64,000 bases of DNA from Cordylochernes scorpioides (Eukaryota; Arthropoda; Arachnida; Pseudoscorpiones; Chernetidae). Every line of letters begins with the position of its first letter. Position 1 is the first letter of the stretch. The stretch lies in NCBI GenBank assembly GCA_030710605.1, contig CP092870.1, positions 52,837,921 to 52,901,920 on the forward strand, written 5' to 3'. Of the stretch, positions 35,701 through 47,900 are shown piece by piece. Both the position numbers and the translations under genes were made by a program. The notes below the pieces were generated by a model. The model saw only the letters and a program-made list of their open reading frames with translations. It was not told where the DNA came from and did no database searches.

Positions 35701-36125
35701 TGAGGTAGACTTTGATACCTTGGGCTTCGAGGTCTGATGTGTTTGGAATATTAACAGCTATGTCCTCATAGTACAAATTTTTGATTAAAAATGCTAGGCC
35801 ACCCCCTTCTTTATTTCTATCTTTACTGAGGATATTGTAGTTTTTATATTTGAGTTTGTGTACTTTTCATTTAATTTGGTTTCCTGTAGGGCTATAATTT
35901 GTATCTTTTGTTTTTCAGCTATTTCCATTATTTCTTCTAATTTTATTTTTGTTGCTGTTGAGCAAAATCCATTTATGTTGCACTGCAGAATGCTCAATTG
36001 CTTGGTAGCTGCAAAGTGTGAAGTTTGTGGAGACTGTATTATACTTATCGGACAGAACCCTCTACCTAAGTCCTGAACACGCCCCTGTTTATTCTGCGCG
36101 ACGGGCGATGCAGCATGCAAATCAA
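32712..36125 (-). pseudogene. LINE-1 family, long but 3'-truncated copy (endonuclease-RT-RNase H)
   Basis: The - strand encodes, in order with frame breaks: APE endonuclease start (LSILQCNINGF, IIALQETKLNE; 36138-35794), NTIIVGYLNAKHQLWGC and ALDISFSSPEI (35776-35027), a linker (35021-34599), reverse transcriptase (NYQPISLTSICCKLMEKIIL, LDLTQAFDKG, YQGLPQGSVLSPTLF, FAYDIILWSS; 34586-33501), and RNase H ([32 protein letters not shown]; 33255-32752). Catalytic residues are lost: FADD reads FAYD and the RNase H TDGS reads TNGS. The end of RNase H and the zinc knuckle are missing at the junction with the 41-bp array. Confidence 0.88.
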
Positions 36126-36500
36126 CATCTGATCTCATGGAATGGGGTGCAGCTTTCGTTGATCATGGCACCATGATCCAGGCACACTTTGGTGAAAGTC
36201 TGACTTTGCCTGTAGTTTGAGGCCGTTCCTAACATGGAAGCCTTTGCTGCGAACTCTAACATGAGTACAGATGCAGCTCCTCCGTATCCCTGGAGTGGGA
36301 CCCTTGCTGAGGTCTATCAACCGGATCAGTTGAACTCAGGGTTTTTAAAGAGGTCTACTCCTCTTCTAACAATGCTGCAGTTGGTCCGCGACTGCTTATT
36401 GGTCAGAGTTATTCTTCTTGTTTGGCAGCTGGCCTTCATATCTGAAGGTCTATCTGCCACCTGGGGACTGTAGCAGTCAGCTCTGCCAAGGGATGATAAT
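36126..36500 (+). repeat. SINE-C copy
   Basis: ~370-bp repeat (AATGGGGTGCAGCTTTCGTT, CACCATGATCCAGGCACACT, CAGCTCTGCC). Further copies at 18910-19265, 19855-20290, 38105-38490 and 57450-57600, several ending in the LINE-1 tail GTTGTTGTTTCTTATCCCCT, which suggests it is mobilised by that LINE. Confidence 0.7.
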
Positions 36501-38030
36501 CATGGTTTTATTAGTTAGTGGTTATATATACTGCAAGTCAATAACATGTGTACACATTCGAAAAAATTTTGAATTTTGCGTTTACAAATGTGCCTGAGGT
36601 GCGTTACCTGCACTTACTGATGGGGTTGTACCTTTTTTCAAAGAATCAGGGGTGACATTGAATCATTTTTTTATCATTAAAAAAAAAAAAAAAAAAAAGA
36701 TGGCTATTGCGGGATTTGAACCTAGGTTGTTGCTGCCAAATATCATTGCTGCTGAATTATAATGGTTTAAACCACTACCCCACCAATCTCACATTGGTAA
36801 TTGAGATTGAATATACTTTTAATAATCACTCATATAAGAACTTCACCTTTGCCGGTCCCAAGCCCGGGTGAAAAAGGAGGAGGGGGAGCAGTAACAAACT
36901 CACTAAAACACCTGGGTTCAGCTGGCCATGCTGATAGTACCTTGTAAGGGCGCCAGGGATACATGATGAGCAGCGTTAGTACTCCATATTAGGAGCAGCT
37001 GCACATGGCATCTGTTCCTCATGTCAGAGGTGGCCATTTCTTTTGGAGCTAAGTCGGCTTGCCATTGAGTAGTACTCCCAGTCTTAATGACAAAGGCAGA
37101 CGCATTCTACTTCACCCAGTCATGATGGTTGTCAAACAGACACCATCAATAAGCTCTACAGGCTTGATACCCTAATATGATGGAGTAGAGATAAGAAAGA
37201 AGAAGAAGAGAAATTATTCCTCATGTCAGAGGCGACCATTTCTTTTGGAGCTAAGTCGGCCTGCCATTGAGTAGTGCTCCCAGTCTTAATGACAAAGGCA
37301 GACGCATTCTACTTCACCCAATCATGATGGTTGTCAAACAGACACCATCAACAAGCTCTACAGGCTTGATACCCGAATATGATTGAGTGGAGATAAGAAA
37401 GAAGGAGACTCATATAAGGACGAGGATTCAAAGTAACCATTCTCCTGAAGAGAATGACAGGAAGTCACTGAAACATCGGGAGTTAAAATAAACTATTGGT
37501 TGATGTGGCTGTGTTTTTTCTGAATCTACTTACGACCAACAAATGATATTAGGAACCTTCATATAAGATTATATAGAGAAAATGTAAAATAAAAACTTAT
37601 TTACATCTGAGAGAGAGACCAATCCCACTGTGGGTTTGATGTCACATTGAAGTCAGATCTCCCCGACTATTGTCAGGAATTCCTTCAGAGCAGACCTCTG
37701 CTCGGGCAACACGAGGACATCCTCTCTCTTATATTGTTGTTATTATCCCTAGTACACGTGGCCATGATAATTATGGTGGGGTTGAAGTTGGAGACTGCTT
37801 TTACTATAAGTCCACTACATGTCTACACATGTGAAAAGTAGTTTGACTTTTGCATTTACAAATACCTGTTTGATTACTTGCACTCGCTGGTAGGGTTGGA
37901 CATTGGCAAGAATCGGAGGGCCATTGGAATATTTTTTATTTTAAAAAAAGTGATAACTGCGGAATTCGATCCCGGGTCGTAGCGGTCAAAAACCAATGGC
38001 TTAGATCACTTTTCAACCGACTCCCTCTTA
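36500..38030. repeat. SINE-A and SINE-B cluster
   Basis: 36500-36795 reverse SINE-A; 36840-37200 and 37200-37410 SINE-B, the second lacking its 5' part; 37415-37735 mostly unique sequence holding the candidate EXO1 end; 37735-38030 reverse SINE-A. Confidence 0.65.
37653..37723 (-). CDS. Candidate terminal EXO1 exon
   Basis: A GC-rich segment in a repeat desert of coding character. With an AG acceptor at 37725-37724 it completes the open codon of the previous exon and reads KDVLVLPEQRSALKEFLTIV then GEI and TGA at 37655-37653. The acceptor sits at a SINE boundary with a poor pyrimidine tract, and I cannot match the peptide to known EXO1 C-termini. Confidence 0.25.
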
Positions 38031-38536
38031 GATTGTAATTGAAAAAGTGTTATTGTTTTTTATCCCCTTGTGTAAAGATTAAACGAATTCCGTGGGTTCA
38101 TTCACCTCAAGCTAATGGAATGGGGTGTAAGGGTGCAGCTTTCGTTGATCATGGCACTATGATCCAGGCACACTTTGGTGAAAGTCTGTTTTTGCCTGTA
38201 ATTTGAAGCCGTTTATAACATGGAAGTAGACGTCTTTACTGCTGACTCTAACATGAGTACAGATGCAGCTCCTCTGTATCCCTGGAATGGGACCCTTGCT
38301 GAGGTCTATCAACCAGGTCAGTTGAACTCGGAATTTTTAAAAGAGGTTTTTCTCCTATTTCTAACAATGCTTCTTTTGGTCCTCAACTGCTTATTCGTCA
38401 GTTATTCTGCTTGTTTCACAGCTGGCCTACATATCTGAAAGTCATTCCCCTAACCGCCACCTGGGGATGTGCCCTATAGCTCTGCCTAGGGAATTGAGAG
38501 AGTATAGTAACACTATATATATATGAACAAACTTAC

Positions 38537-38931
38537 TGGGGGTTGTTTCAGGAGGTGGAGAGCTGTTCTCCTTCTGAGAGGAGGACTCTGAGGAGAGGAT
38601 CTCTGCAATATCTGCCAGGACTGGGTCGTCCTCCACAGACAAACTCTCCGTGCCATCCGGACTTTGCTGAGAGTCCTCCAAGGCGGCTGAGTTCTGGGAG
38701 AGCGGGGTCAGAACAACGGACTCTGGGGGTTCCTGAGAGGAGATGTCAGAGGACTGTGAGGAGGGAGGGGTGAGGGAGCTGATAGAGGGAGGTTTGAACG
38801 GAGTGTTGGCCTGCGAGGACACTTTAAATGGATTGGGGGAACTCCTGGTCTGGGGGGAACTCCAGGCAAACCCAGGCTTGTCCAGCCAGCTCTTGTGGGG
38901 CTGCGCTGGCTCTTGCTCATCCATGAAGTAT
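38537..38931 (-). CDS. EXO1: EXO1 exon (Ser/Pro-rich tail)
   Basis: Acceptor CTGTGTGTTCAG, donor GTAAGT. Phase agrees with the preceding exon. Encodes [40 protein letters not shown] and a long acidic, Ser/Pro-rich stretch to [15 protein letters not shown] resembles CFSWSGG of human EXO1; otherwise this is low-complexity tail assigned by strand, splice sites, phase and composition. Confidence 0.65.
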
Positions 38932-41900
38932 CTGAACACACAGAGAGCAAACTCCTGGCTAGAAACACAAGGTAATAAGACCAAATCCAAATAAATAAAT
39001 AGTGTGTAAATAGTTTTGGTAACAGCATTGTCACCATCTTCAGACAAAAGTGCTGAATGAATAACTTCTTAGGTCCATTGAAGTCTATAAAAATGATAAA
39101 GCACAATTTGGATTATCTATATATATATACATAAAAATGAATGAATGAATATATGTGTGTGTGTTTGTCCTTTATGCCTGACCAAACCACTCATTGGAAC
39201 GCCATGAAACTTTGGGAAGTTATTTAGTATAGTACTGGGAAGGTTTCTGAAAAATAATTTCTTGAATATCTTGAATATCCTTAGAGTTATTTGCAGATTT
39301 GTAGATTTAACTCGCAAGCAGCGCCACCATTGCGACGATGATAACAAGTTTTTTTATCTATAAGTTTTATTATCACAAAGTTTATTATCTTAAAGATTAT
39401 TTATCAAAAGTAAGATTTTCTACCTATTAATTGTGCACAAGTCAAAGTTAGTTATCGAGTATTTTTCAAGGGACCGGGAATAAATGTTCACTAGATAAAA
39501 CGATGATTTTGTAATGTAGAAAATTAGGAAAGACAAAATTCAGGATGACACGGCAATTTATTTGAGACAAGAATAATGATACAATTCCAAGGCAAGATAC
39601 TATTCCTTTAACTTCCAATTACCGAGGGAACCAATTAATATTGATTTTATTCAACTTATCGAGTATTTTTCAAGGGACCGGGAAAAAATGTTCACTTTAT
39701 CGAGAGATTCAAATTTACGAGTTTCAAATTATCAAAATATATCGATTATTATTATTTTTTTATAAGTTTACTAGACGAATGACCCGGGCAACGCCCGGGT
39801 TTACCCGATTAAATGTTTTATTCAAACACTATTCGTTACAATTATAAATTGGCGCCGTGGATGTCACTCTTGTGAAACGTCCCGCTCCAAACTTTACAGT
39901 CAGATTAGTTACGATATAAATCTTTAAATTGAGCGAGCGTCTATAAATATTTCGATTTAGATCAAGTATTCTAATTAGTAAGCGAACTATTATTAATAAA
40001 ATTTTGAAAATATTTCGATTTTAAACGTATTTATAACCTTGATAGAGGGCGCTGTTCGTGAGCTAAGTAGAATAATTTGAATATATAGTTTTAATATTTA
40101 ATTTATATATAATTTATGAACGGAAAAATATGTCCAGGGTAGCCTAGTGGTCATGGCAACTGCCTGGTAAGCGGAAGGTCGTGGGTTCGATTCCAATCCC
40201 TTGACACTTTTTTTATTTTATCCATTCTGACCAAAATCTATCCGTGAACTTCACACAGTGAACTTCACACAGACAGAATAAGGCAATTATATATATTACT
40301 AGCGGACGTACCCGGCTTCGCCCGGGTTTTACCCGAGTAAAGGTTTGTCTAACGAATATCTCGATAAAGTGAACATTTTTTCCCGGTCCCTTGAAAAATA
40401 CTCGATAAATTGAATAAAATCATTATTAATTGGTTCCCTCGGTAATTGGAAGTTAAAGGAATAGTATCTTGCCTTGGAATTGTATCATTATTCTTGTCTC
40501 AAATAAATTGCCGTGTCATCCTGAATTTTGTCTTTCCTAATTTTCTACATTACAAAATCATTGTATCATCATGATAATATTTAGAGCAGATTGTTGAATT
40601 ATAACAGATAAATTAGAATATTTATCTTGATTATTTTAAAGCGAAAAGTTATTCCAAAAATTTATTTGCTAGAAACCTTCCCAGTACTATACAAAATAAC
40701 TTCCCAAAGTTTCATGGCGTTCCAATGAGTGGTTTGGTCAGGCATAAAGGACACACACACACACACATACATTCATTTTTATATATATAGATAGAGAATT
40801 GTTTTAACAAATGTTCGTTAGACAAACCTTTACTCAGGTAAAACCCGGGCGAAGCTGGGTACATCCGCTAGTAGATTATAAACACAAGGTAATAAACCAA
40901 ATCCAAATAAATAAATAGTGTGAGGTTTTGATTCAGCACTTTTGTCTAAAGATTGTAACAACGCTGTTACCGAAACATCAAACATATTTATTCATTTGGA
41001 TTTGGTCTTATTACCTTGTGTTTATAATCTATTATCCAAATTGTGCCTTATCACCTGGCTAGAAACTTCAATGGAAATTATTGTATATACAGTACAACCT
41101 CCCTGTAAAGGACACCTAATTGCAGAGCCAAAGTGTCCTTTAGGGAGAGGTGTCCTCTTACTGGTGAGTTGATATATTATAAAAATGTTAATTTTGCAAA
41201 TGAAAACTGTCCTTTGTAGAGAGGTGTCCACTAGAGGGGTGACGCTAAAGGAAGGTTCTACTGTATATACAGTAGAACCTCCATGAGAGGATACTCGCGC
41301 TAGAGAACACTTCTCTACAAAGGACAGTTTTCATTTGCAAAATTACCATTTTTACAATTTAGCAACTCTCCAGTAAGAAGACATCTCTCTCTAAAGGATA
41401 CTTTGGCTCTGCAATTAGATGTCCTTTATATGGAGGTTGTACTGTATAAGAAATCAAACTATGATAAGGAACAATTTATATTATAGATTATAGCTACAAG
41501 AAAATAAGACCTAATCCGAATAAATTACTAGTATGTGACGTTTCGGTAACAGCATTGTTACCATCATCAGACAAAAGAATAAATGAGAAAATATATCACA
41601 ACATGTTTTTAAATAGTACTGTTATCTTGTTTACACACTTGATTACAGTAACTATTTGAGAACATGCTGTGATATTTTTTCTCATTTTTATTCTTTTGTC
41701 TGATGATGGTAACAACGCTGTTGCCGAAACATCACACACTATTAATTTATTTGGATTAGGCCTTATTTTCTTGTAACTGAAATGAAACTATTAAAACCAT
41801 GAATTTTTGACTCTTTTGAATAATAAAAATAAAATTTCTCTATTCTCTCCTTACTACGAAGAAAAAAATATTGGAGAAACTTGGCTCAGATTAGTGGTGA

Positions 41901-44900
41901 ACCCTGCCAGAGGTTTCGCGTATTTATCTACCAGACTGCTTTTTAGACTTCTAATACTTTATTGGATGATTCTGACCTGGATAATTTGTACTCCATGTTA
42001 TGAGCGGCTGCATATGGCGTCTGTTTCTCATGTCAGAGGCGGCCATTTCTTTTGTAGCTGAGTCGGCCTGCCACTGAGTAGTGCTCCCAGTCTTTCATTC
42101 ATTGACTGTATTGACTCATCCATTGATGAGCTCTGCTCTTCCCCGGCAGACACCATCAAAAATCTCAAGCTTTATAAGCTTGATACCCTGATATGATTGA
42201 GTGGAGATAAAAAAGAAGAAGAAGACAGCAGCAGCAATGTCCTCTATCTTGTGTAAAACTGCTGCTCCGAGTCCATGTCAATTAGATAAATTAATTATGA
42301 GGCAATAACACGTCATATATATACAGTAGAATCTCTCTCTTAGCGGACACTCGCCCTAGTGGACACTTCTAAACAACGGATATTTTTTATTTACCAATAT
42401 TGACCTCCCATTGAATATACGTTGGGCAAGCTGTACCTCTTAAAATTGAAGATACTTCGGTCAGTAAATCTTTTTATTATCTCAACATTTCGACAAAAAT
42501 CTTTTGTCCTCGTCAGAAGTAAACAAAAATAAAAATATTTGGCAAGGCGTTAAAATTAAATATAATTAAAACAGAATAATTTTGAACGCCTTGCCAAATG
42601 TTTTCATTTTTGTTTGCTCCTGACGATGACAAAAGATTTTTGTCGAAACGTCGAAATAATAAAAAGATTTTCTGGCCGAAGTATCTTTAATTTTAAGAAC
42701 TATGAATGCCGGCCAGGCAGCCTCTATCTTTATGATAAGCTGTACCTCAATGACAAAAAAAAAAGCTCATCTTTGTGGAGTCCTGAAAAATCCTGAAATA
42801 AGTATTCAGGCTAGTAAGGCATGAGAACACCAAACTATGTTATGATGCACCAGCGCGCCATCTGTTATCAAAATTCAAAACTATTTTAAACGCGCAAGAT
42901 TCTTTTGAAATTTTGACACCAAACTATGTTAAAAAAATAGAACAATGGGATCAGGTGGATAAAAAAAGGCATCTTCTTTATCATACAACTAAAAGTTGCT
43001 AATGTAATCTATAGGAATATCAGCTATTTTAAATTAAATAATGCAACAGGTTTCAGGAGATGAGTTTATTTTCATTTTCATTAGCACAATATAAAACTTT
43101 TGAGCATTTCTGGCCTTTGTTTTTGTGTACTCCTGTAGAAGGGCAGAGATTCCTGAAAGCTCAAGATTGTGCTAATAAATACTAGAAGAAACTCATCTCC
43201 TGAAACCAGAGTTGCTTTATTTAATTTATATCCAGGAGATTTAAATCAATTGTTATCAACTATTTGTTGGTTTTAATTCTTCCATAAAAAATTGGTTATA
43301 TATTCTTAATTTGTCCAACTGATCCTAGTACAATTTCATTTTTATACTATTTTTTTGGTCCTACACACAAGGTAATAAGACTAAATCCAAATAAATAAAT
43401 AGCATGTGACGTTTCGGTAACAGCGTTGTTACCATCTTCAGACAAAAGGAATGAATGAATTTGGATTTGTTCTTATTACCTTGTGTTTATAATCTATAAT
43501 CCAAATTGTGCCTTATTATTTTTTTCGGTATTTTGAGTTTTCCTTCACTTAAATATCTATTTCTTGATTTTTCAGAAAGTCTCAAGGACAAACTTTTTTG
43601 TCGTTGAGACACAGTTTGCACCACTCTGGCGAGGGTCAACAGCCTTAAATACATAAGTATAGTTTGGTTTTTCTTTATTTATATCAAGAAAGGGTATTTA
43701 GCCAATATTCTGCAATAGTTTTTAAAAATCAACGACTAGTTGATATTTTATTCCAAAAGATGAAACAAAGATTTATTTTAAATATAAAACCGTTCTTCTT
43801 TCTTATCTCCACTCAGCCTCAGATACAATTTACCCTGGCTCCAGATAACTTCCAACTCTTGAATGAAGTAAAACATGGAAGGACACCAAGATGGGATGAT
43901 CTAATGGCAGCAAACAGCATTGATGCAGTGAATGAAGGTGATCCTTGTACCAGACATCCAGAGAACACTGACAGATTTTAGAAGATGCACTTTGAGATTG
44001 CTTGCAGGAATGTAAATCTGCTGCTGTAAATGACTGGTACAGAGCAGGAGGGACAAGCACCAATTCTGGCCTCCCAAGGAAACAACAGTCTTTGATTTCC
44101 AGACTTAAGTTTGGTCATTTACAAACAATGACTTTCTAGAATGGTTGCAAGGTTTTCCCACTATGTACTAAGTGCAATTTTCAACCTGCAATCTCAAACC
44201 ACATCATTGACTGTATTGGCTCATCCATTGATGAGTTCTACTCATCCCCAGTACAGACACCATCAACAAGCTCTACAAACTTGGTACCCTGATATGATTG
44301 AGTGGAGATAAGAAAGAAGAAGATGCCCTGACAATGGTTGTATTGACAGCAAAATAGTAATTGAGGAATCCTTAACCCTTGTACTGTTTATTCGCACAAT
44401 ACCATCATTTAAAAAAAAATCCTGATATATTTTATACATCATGTGCAAGACAATTTCCACAAGGTCAGACTCTTCAATGCATATGCATTTCTCATGATTG
44501 CACTAGACTTGGCAGTGGTCAAACACCACGAATCTATCTATCAACATGGTACAGTGGAGTGGACCCAGAAGGAGCTCTGAACCTCAGAAATAGACATCAC
44601 TAAACAACATTAACAAGATTTAGAACAGACCATCTCAAGCCATTGAAGATATAAAATAACAACAAAATCTACCCCACTTGCCCAAAATGTAGCTTGGAAC
44701 CTGCAGCTCCAGAACACATTTTGGCTTGCATTAGATGCACTAAACAGGACCTTTGGGAGAGGCCGCTGCTTATCATAGAACAGCTAGAGGAGCATAGACT
44801 CGTGGAATTTGTGTAATCTTTACATAAGGGGATAAGAAACAACAACATCTATCAACATGTAGACACTCACTTGCTTCTCACTACCACATCCGACTTGACA

Positions 44901-47900
44901 GGGGACCGCAAGAGCCGTGGCCGCTTCCTCTCTGGAGACAACCCGCCGTACTGAGACAGGATGCTGGTGTGCTGGGTGCCATCTGGAACCATGGAAAACT
45001 GTCAGAAACCAAGGACTGAGGATAAAATAGACCAAAGAAGTAGGCACAAAGAGTTGGTCACAATACACATGCCTGAACATTATGTTTACAGTCCAACTTC
45101 TTTAATTTAACATCAACCAAGGGGAATTTTTGGTTTGAATTAAAGTCAGTGATGAATTGTAGTCATTTAGATTGAAGTAAATTGGCTGATTGGGATTTGA
45201 AAATGGTTGAATTAAATTCAGTGTTGGATTGTAGTAAATTATATTAAAGTAAATTGGCTGATTGGGATTTGAAAATGGTTGAATTAAAGTCAATGAATTG
45301 CAGTCTGTAAGATTAAAGTAAATTGGATGATTGGGATTTGAAAATGGTTGAATTAAAGTCAATGAATTGTAGTCTGTAAGATTAAAGTAAATTGGATGAT
45401 TGGGATTTGAAAATGGTTGAATTAAAGTCAATGAATTGTAGTCTGTAAGATTAAAGTAAATTGGCTGATTGGGATTTGAAAATGGTTGAATTAAAGTCAG
45501 TGATGAATTGTAGTCTGTTGGATTAAAGTAAATTGGATGATTGGGATTTGAAAATGATTGAATTAAATTCAGTGTTGGATTGTAGTCTGTAAGATTAAAG
45601 TAAATTGGCTGATTGGGATTTGAAAATGGTTGAATTAAATTCAGTGTTGGATTGTAGTAAATTATATTAAAGTAAATTGGCTGATTGGGATTTGAAAATG
45701 GTTGAATTAAAGTCAATGAATTGTAGTCTGTAAGATTGAAGTAAATTGGCTGATTGGGATTTGAAAATGGTTGAATTAAATTCAGTGTTGGATTGTAGTA
45801 AATTATATTAAAGTAAATTGGCTGATTGGGATTTGAAAATGGTTGAATTAAAGTCAATGAATTGTAATCTGTAAGATTAAAAAAAAATTGGCTGATTGGG
45901 ATTTGAAAATGGTTGAATTAAAGTCAATGAATTGTAGTCAGTTGGATTAAAGTAAATTGGCTGATTGGGATTTGAAAATGGTTGAATTAAAGTCAATGAA
46001 TTGTAGTCAGTTAAAGTAAATTGGCTGATTGGGATTTGAAAATGGTTGAATTAAAGTCAGTGATGAATTGTAGTCAGTTAAAGTAAATTGGCTGATTGGG
46101 ATTTGAAAATGGTTGAATTAAAGTCAGTGATGAATTGTAGTCAGTTAAAGTAAATTGGCTGATTGGGATTTGAAAATGGTTGAATTAAAGTCAGTGATGA
46201 ATTGTAGTCAGTTAAAGTAAATTGGCTGATTGGGATTTGAAAATGGTTGAATTAAAGTCAGTGATGAATTGTAGTCAGTTAAAGTAAATTGGCTGATTGG
46301 GATTTGAAAATGGTTGAATTAAAGTCAATGAATTGTAGTCAGTTATAGTAAATTGGCTGATTGGGATTTGAAAATGGTTGAATTAAAGTCAGTGATGAAT
46401 TGTAGTCAGTTAAAGTAAATTGGCTGATTGGGATTTGAAAATGGTTGAATTAAAGTCAGTGATGAATTGTAGTCAGTTAAAGTAAATTGGCTGATTGGGA
46501 TTTGAAAATGGTTGAATTAAAGTCAATGAATTGTAGTCAGTTATAGTAAATTGGCTGATTGGGATTTGAAAATGGTTGAATTAAAGTCAGTAATGAATTG
46601 TAGTAAAAAGTAGTAATGCTCGAGGAGCATGAACTCATGGAATTTGTGTAATCTTTACACAAGGAGATAAGAAAAAACAAAAAGTAGCTATTGTTGTAAA
46701 AAGTAAATTGGCTAATGATGAATTGTAGTCAGATTAAAGTAAATTGGTTGAAAGGAAAATCCAGATAAATAAATAGTGTGTGACATTTTGGTAAGTGTTA
46801 TTACCAAATATATAATAACTTTTACCAAAATGTCACACACTATTTATTTATTTGAAGATTTGGTCTTGTTACCTTATATTTTTAACCCCTAATACAAATT
46901 ATACATTATCATACAACATATAGGATAAAAAGGCAATTTTTGGATATTAATATATATCGATTGAAAAACCCCGTACAATTTATAAATGAATAAAATAAAG
47001 CATCAAGGGCTGCGTATCTTTATTAGAACGACTATATTACGAGCTTTCGGGCACATACGCCTTTCTACAGGAATTAATAAAATAAAATAATAATCCAACT
47101 AGTTTGAAAATAGAATTTATATACACGTAGCTATTGTTTTGCATATCTGCTTAATTAGAAAAATATTAAAATGTTTAAATTTACATGCAGGTGTAATGAT
47201 TTGGAAAACTAATTCTAATTTATATGAGGTAATATGATACATTTTGATTAAAGCAAACTTATTTTGTATTTTATATACAAATTTTACAAATTTTACAACT
47301 TGCAAGGAATCCCATTAGACATGTGATATCTTATACTATGAATAAATTTGTTTTATCTTATTTTAAGTCTATTGAATTATATGCTTCTGGTAAATCAATT
47401 CTGCGATTTATACTGTTGTATTGTTTGGACACTATTGCTTCAATTATTAATATTTGATATTTGTTACTGATATTGTTGTAATGTGCTTTAGGTTCATTTA
47501 AGTTGAATGTGTGTCCTGTTGAATTGGAGTGCTGTACTATTAATGATAAAGGGTCATTTCTGTTTATGTTTCTTCTGTGTTCAATGATTCTATTATGTAT
47601 TCTATTAATAACATTCCTAAAAATGCAATAACTATTTATACCGATGGTAGCAGAGACGAGCTAGGACACACTGGCAGTGGCTGTCTCATCAAAACCACAA
47701 ATGGCATTGAGAAAATGAACAGAAGAAACCCAGATTTTTGCTCAGTCTTCAGATCAGAACTTATAGCCATCTATGAAGCCTTAAAATCCATCAGAAATAC
47801 TAATTATCAAGATATCTGGATTCTTACTGATAGTAGAAGTGCCATACAACACTTGAATCACACAGGGGAACTTAGAGACAAAGTAAGCAGGAACATAATT

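Larger units (their letters stand above)
39116..40871 (+). mobile_element. Helitron-like element with nested Helitrons, precise A/T insertion
   Basis: Starts TCTATATATATATACATAAA and ends in an ACCCGGG..CTGGGT hairpin, seven bases and CTAG (40868-40871). Removing it restores the family 2 phrase ..TTTGGATTA+TAGATTATAAAC.., so it lies between A and T without duplication, as Helitrons do. Inside are a reverse Helitron (5' end about 40788, CTAG at 40307) and a further reverse 3' end at 39771. No Rep/helicase ORF: non-autonomous. Confidence 0.8.

Noticed and set aside
36716..36795. tRNA-like sequence GGGATTTGAACCTAGGTTG as a tRNA gene
   Set aside because: It is the head of a reverse SINE-A copy and does not fold into a full cloverleaf.
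45102..45857. 251-codon ORF on - strand ([14 protein letters not shown] repeats) as a gene
   Set aside because: It is a direct translation of a 60-67 bp minisatellite, starts and ends inside the array, and has no conserved domain or splice context.
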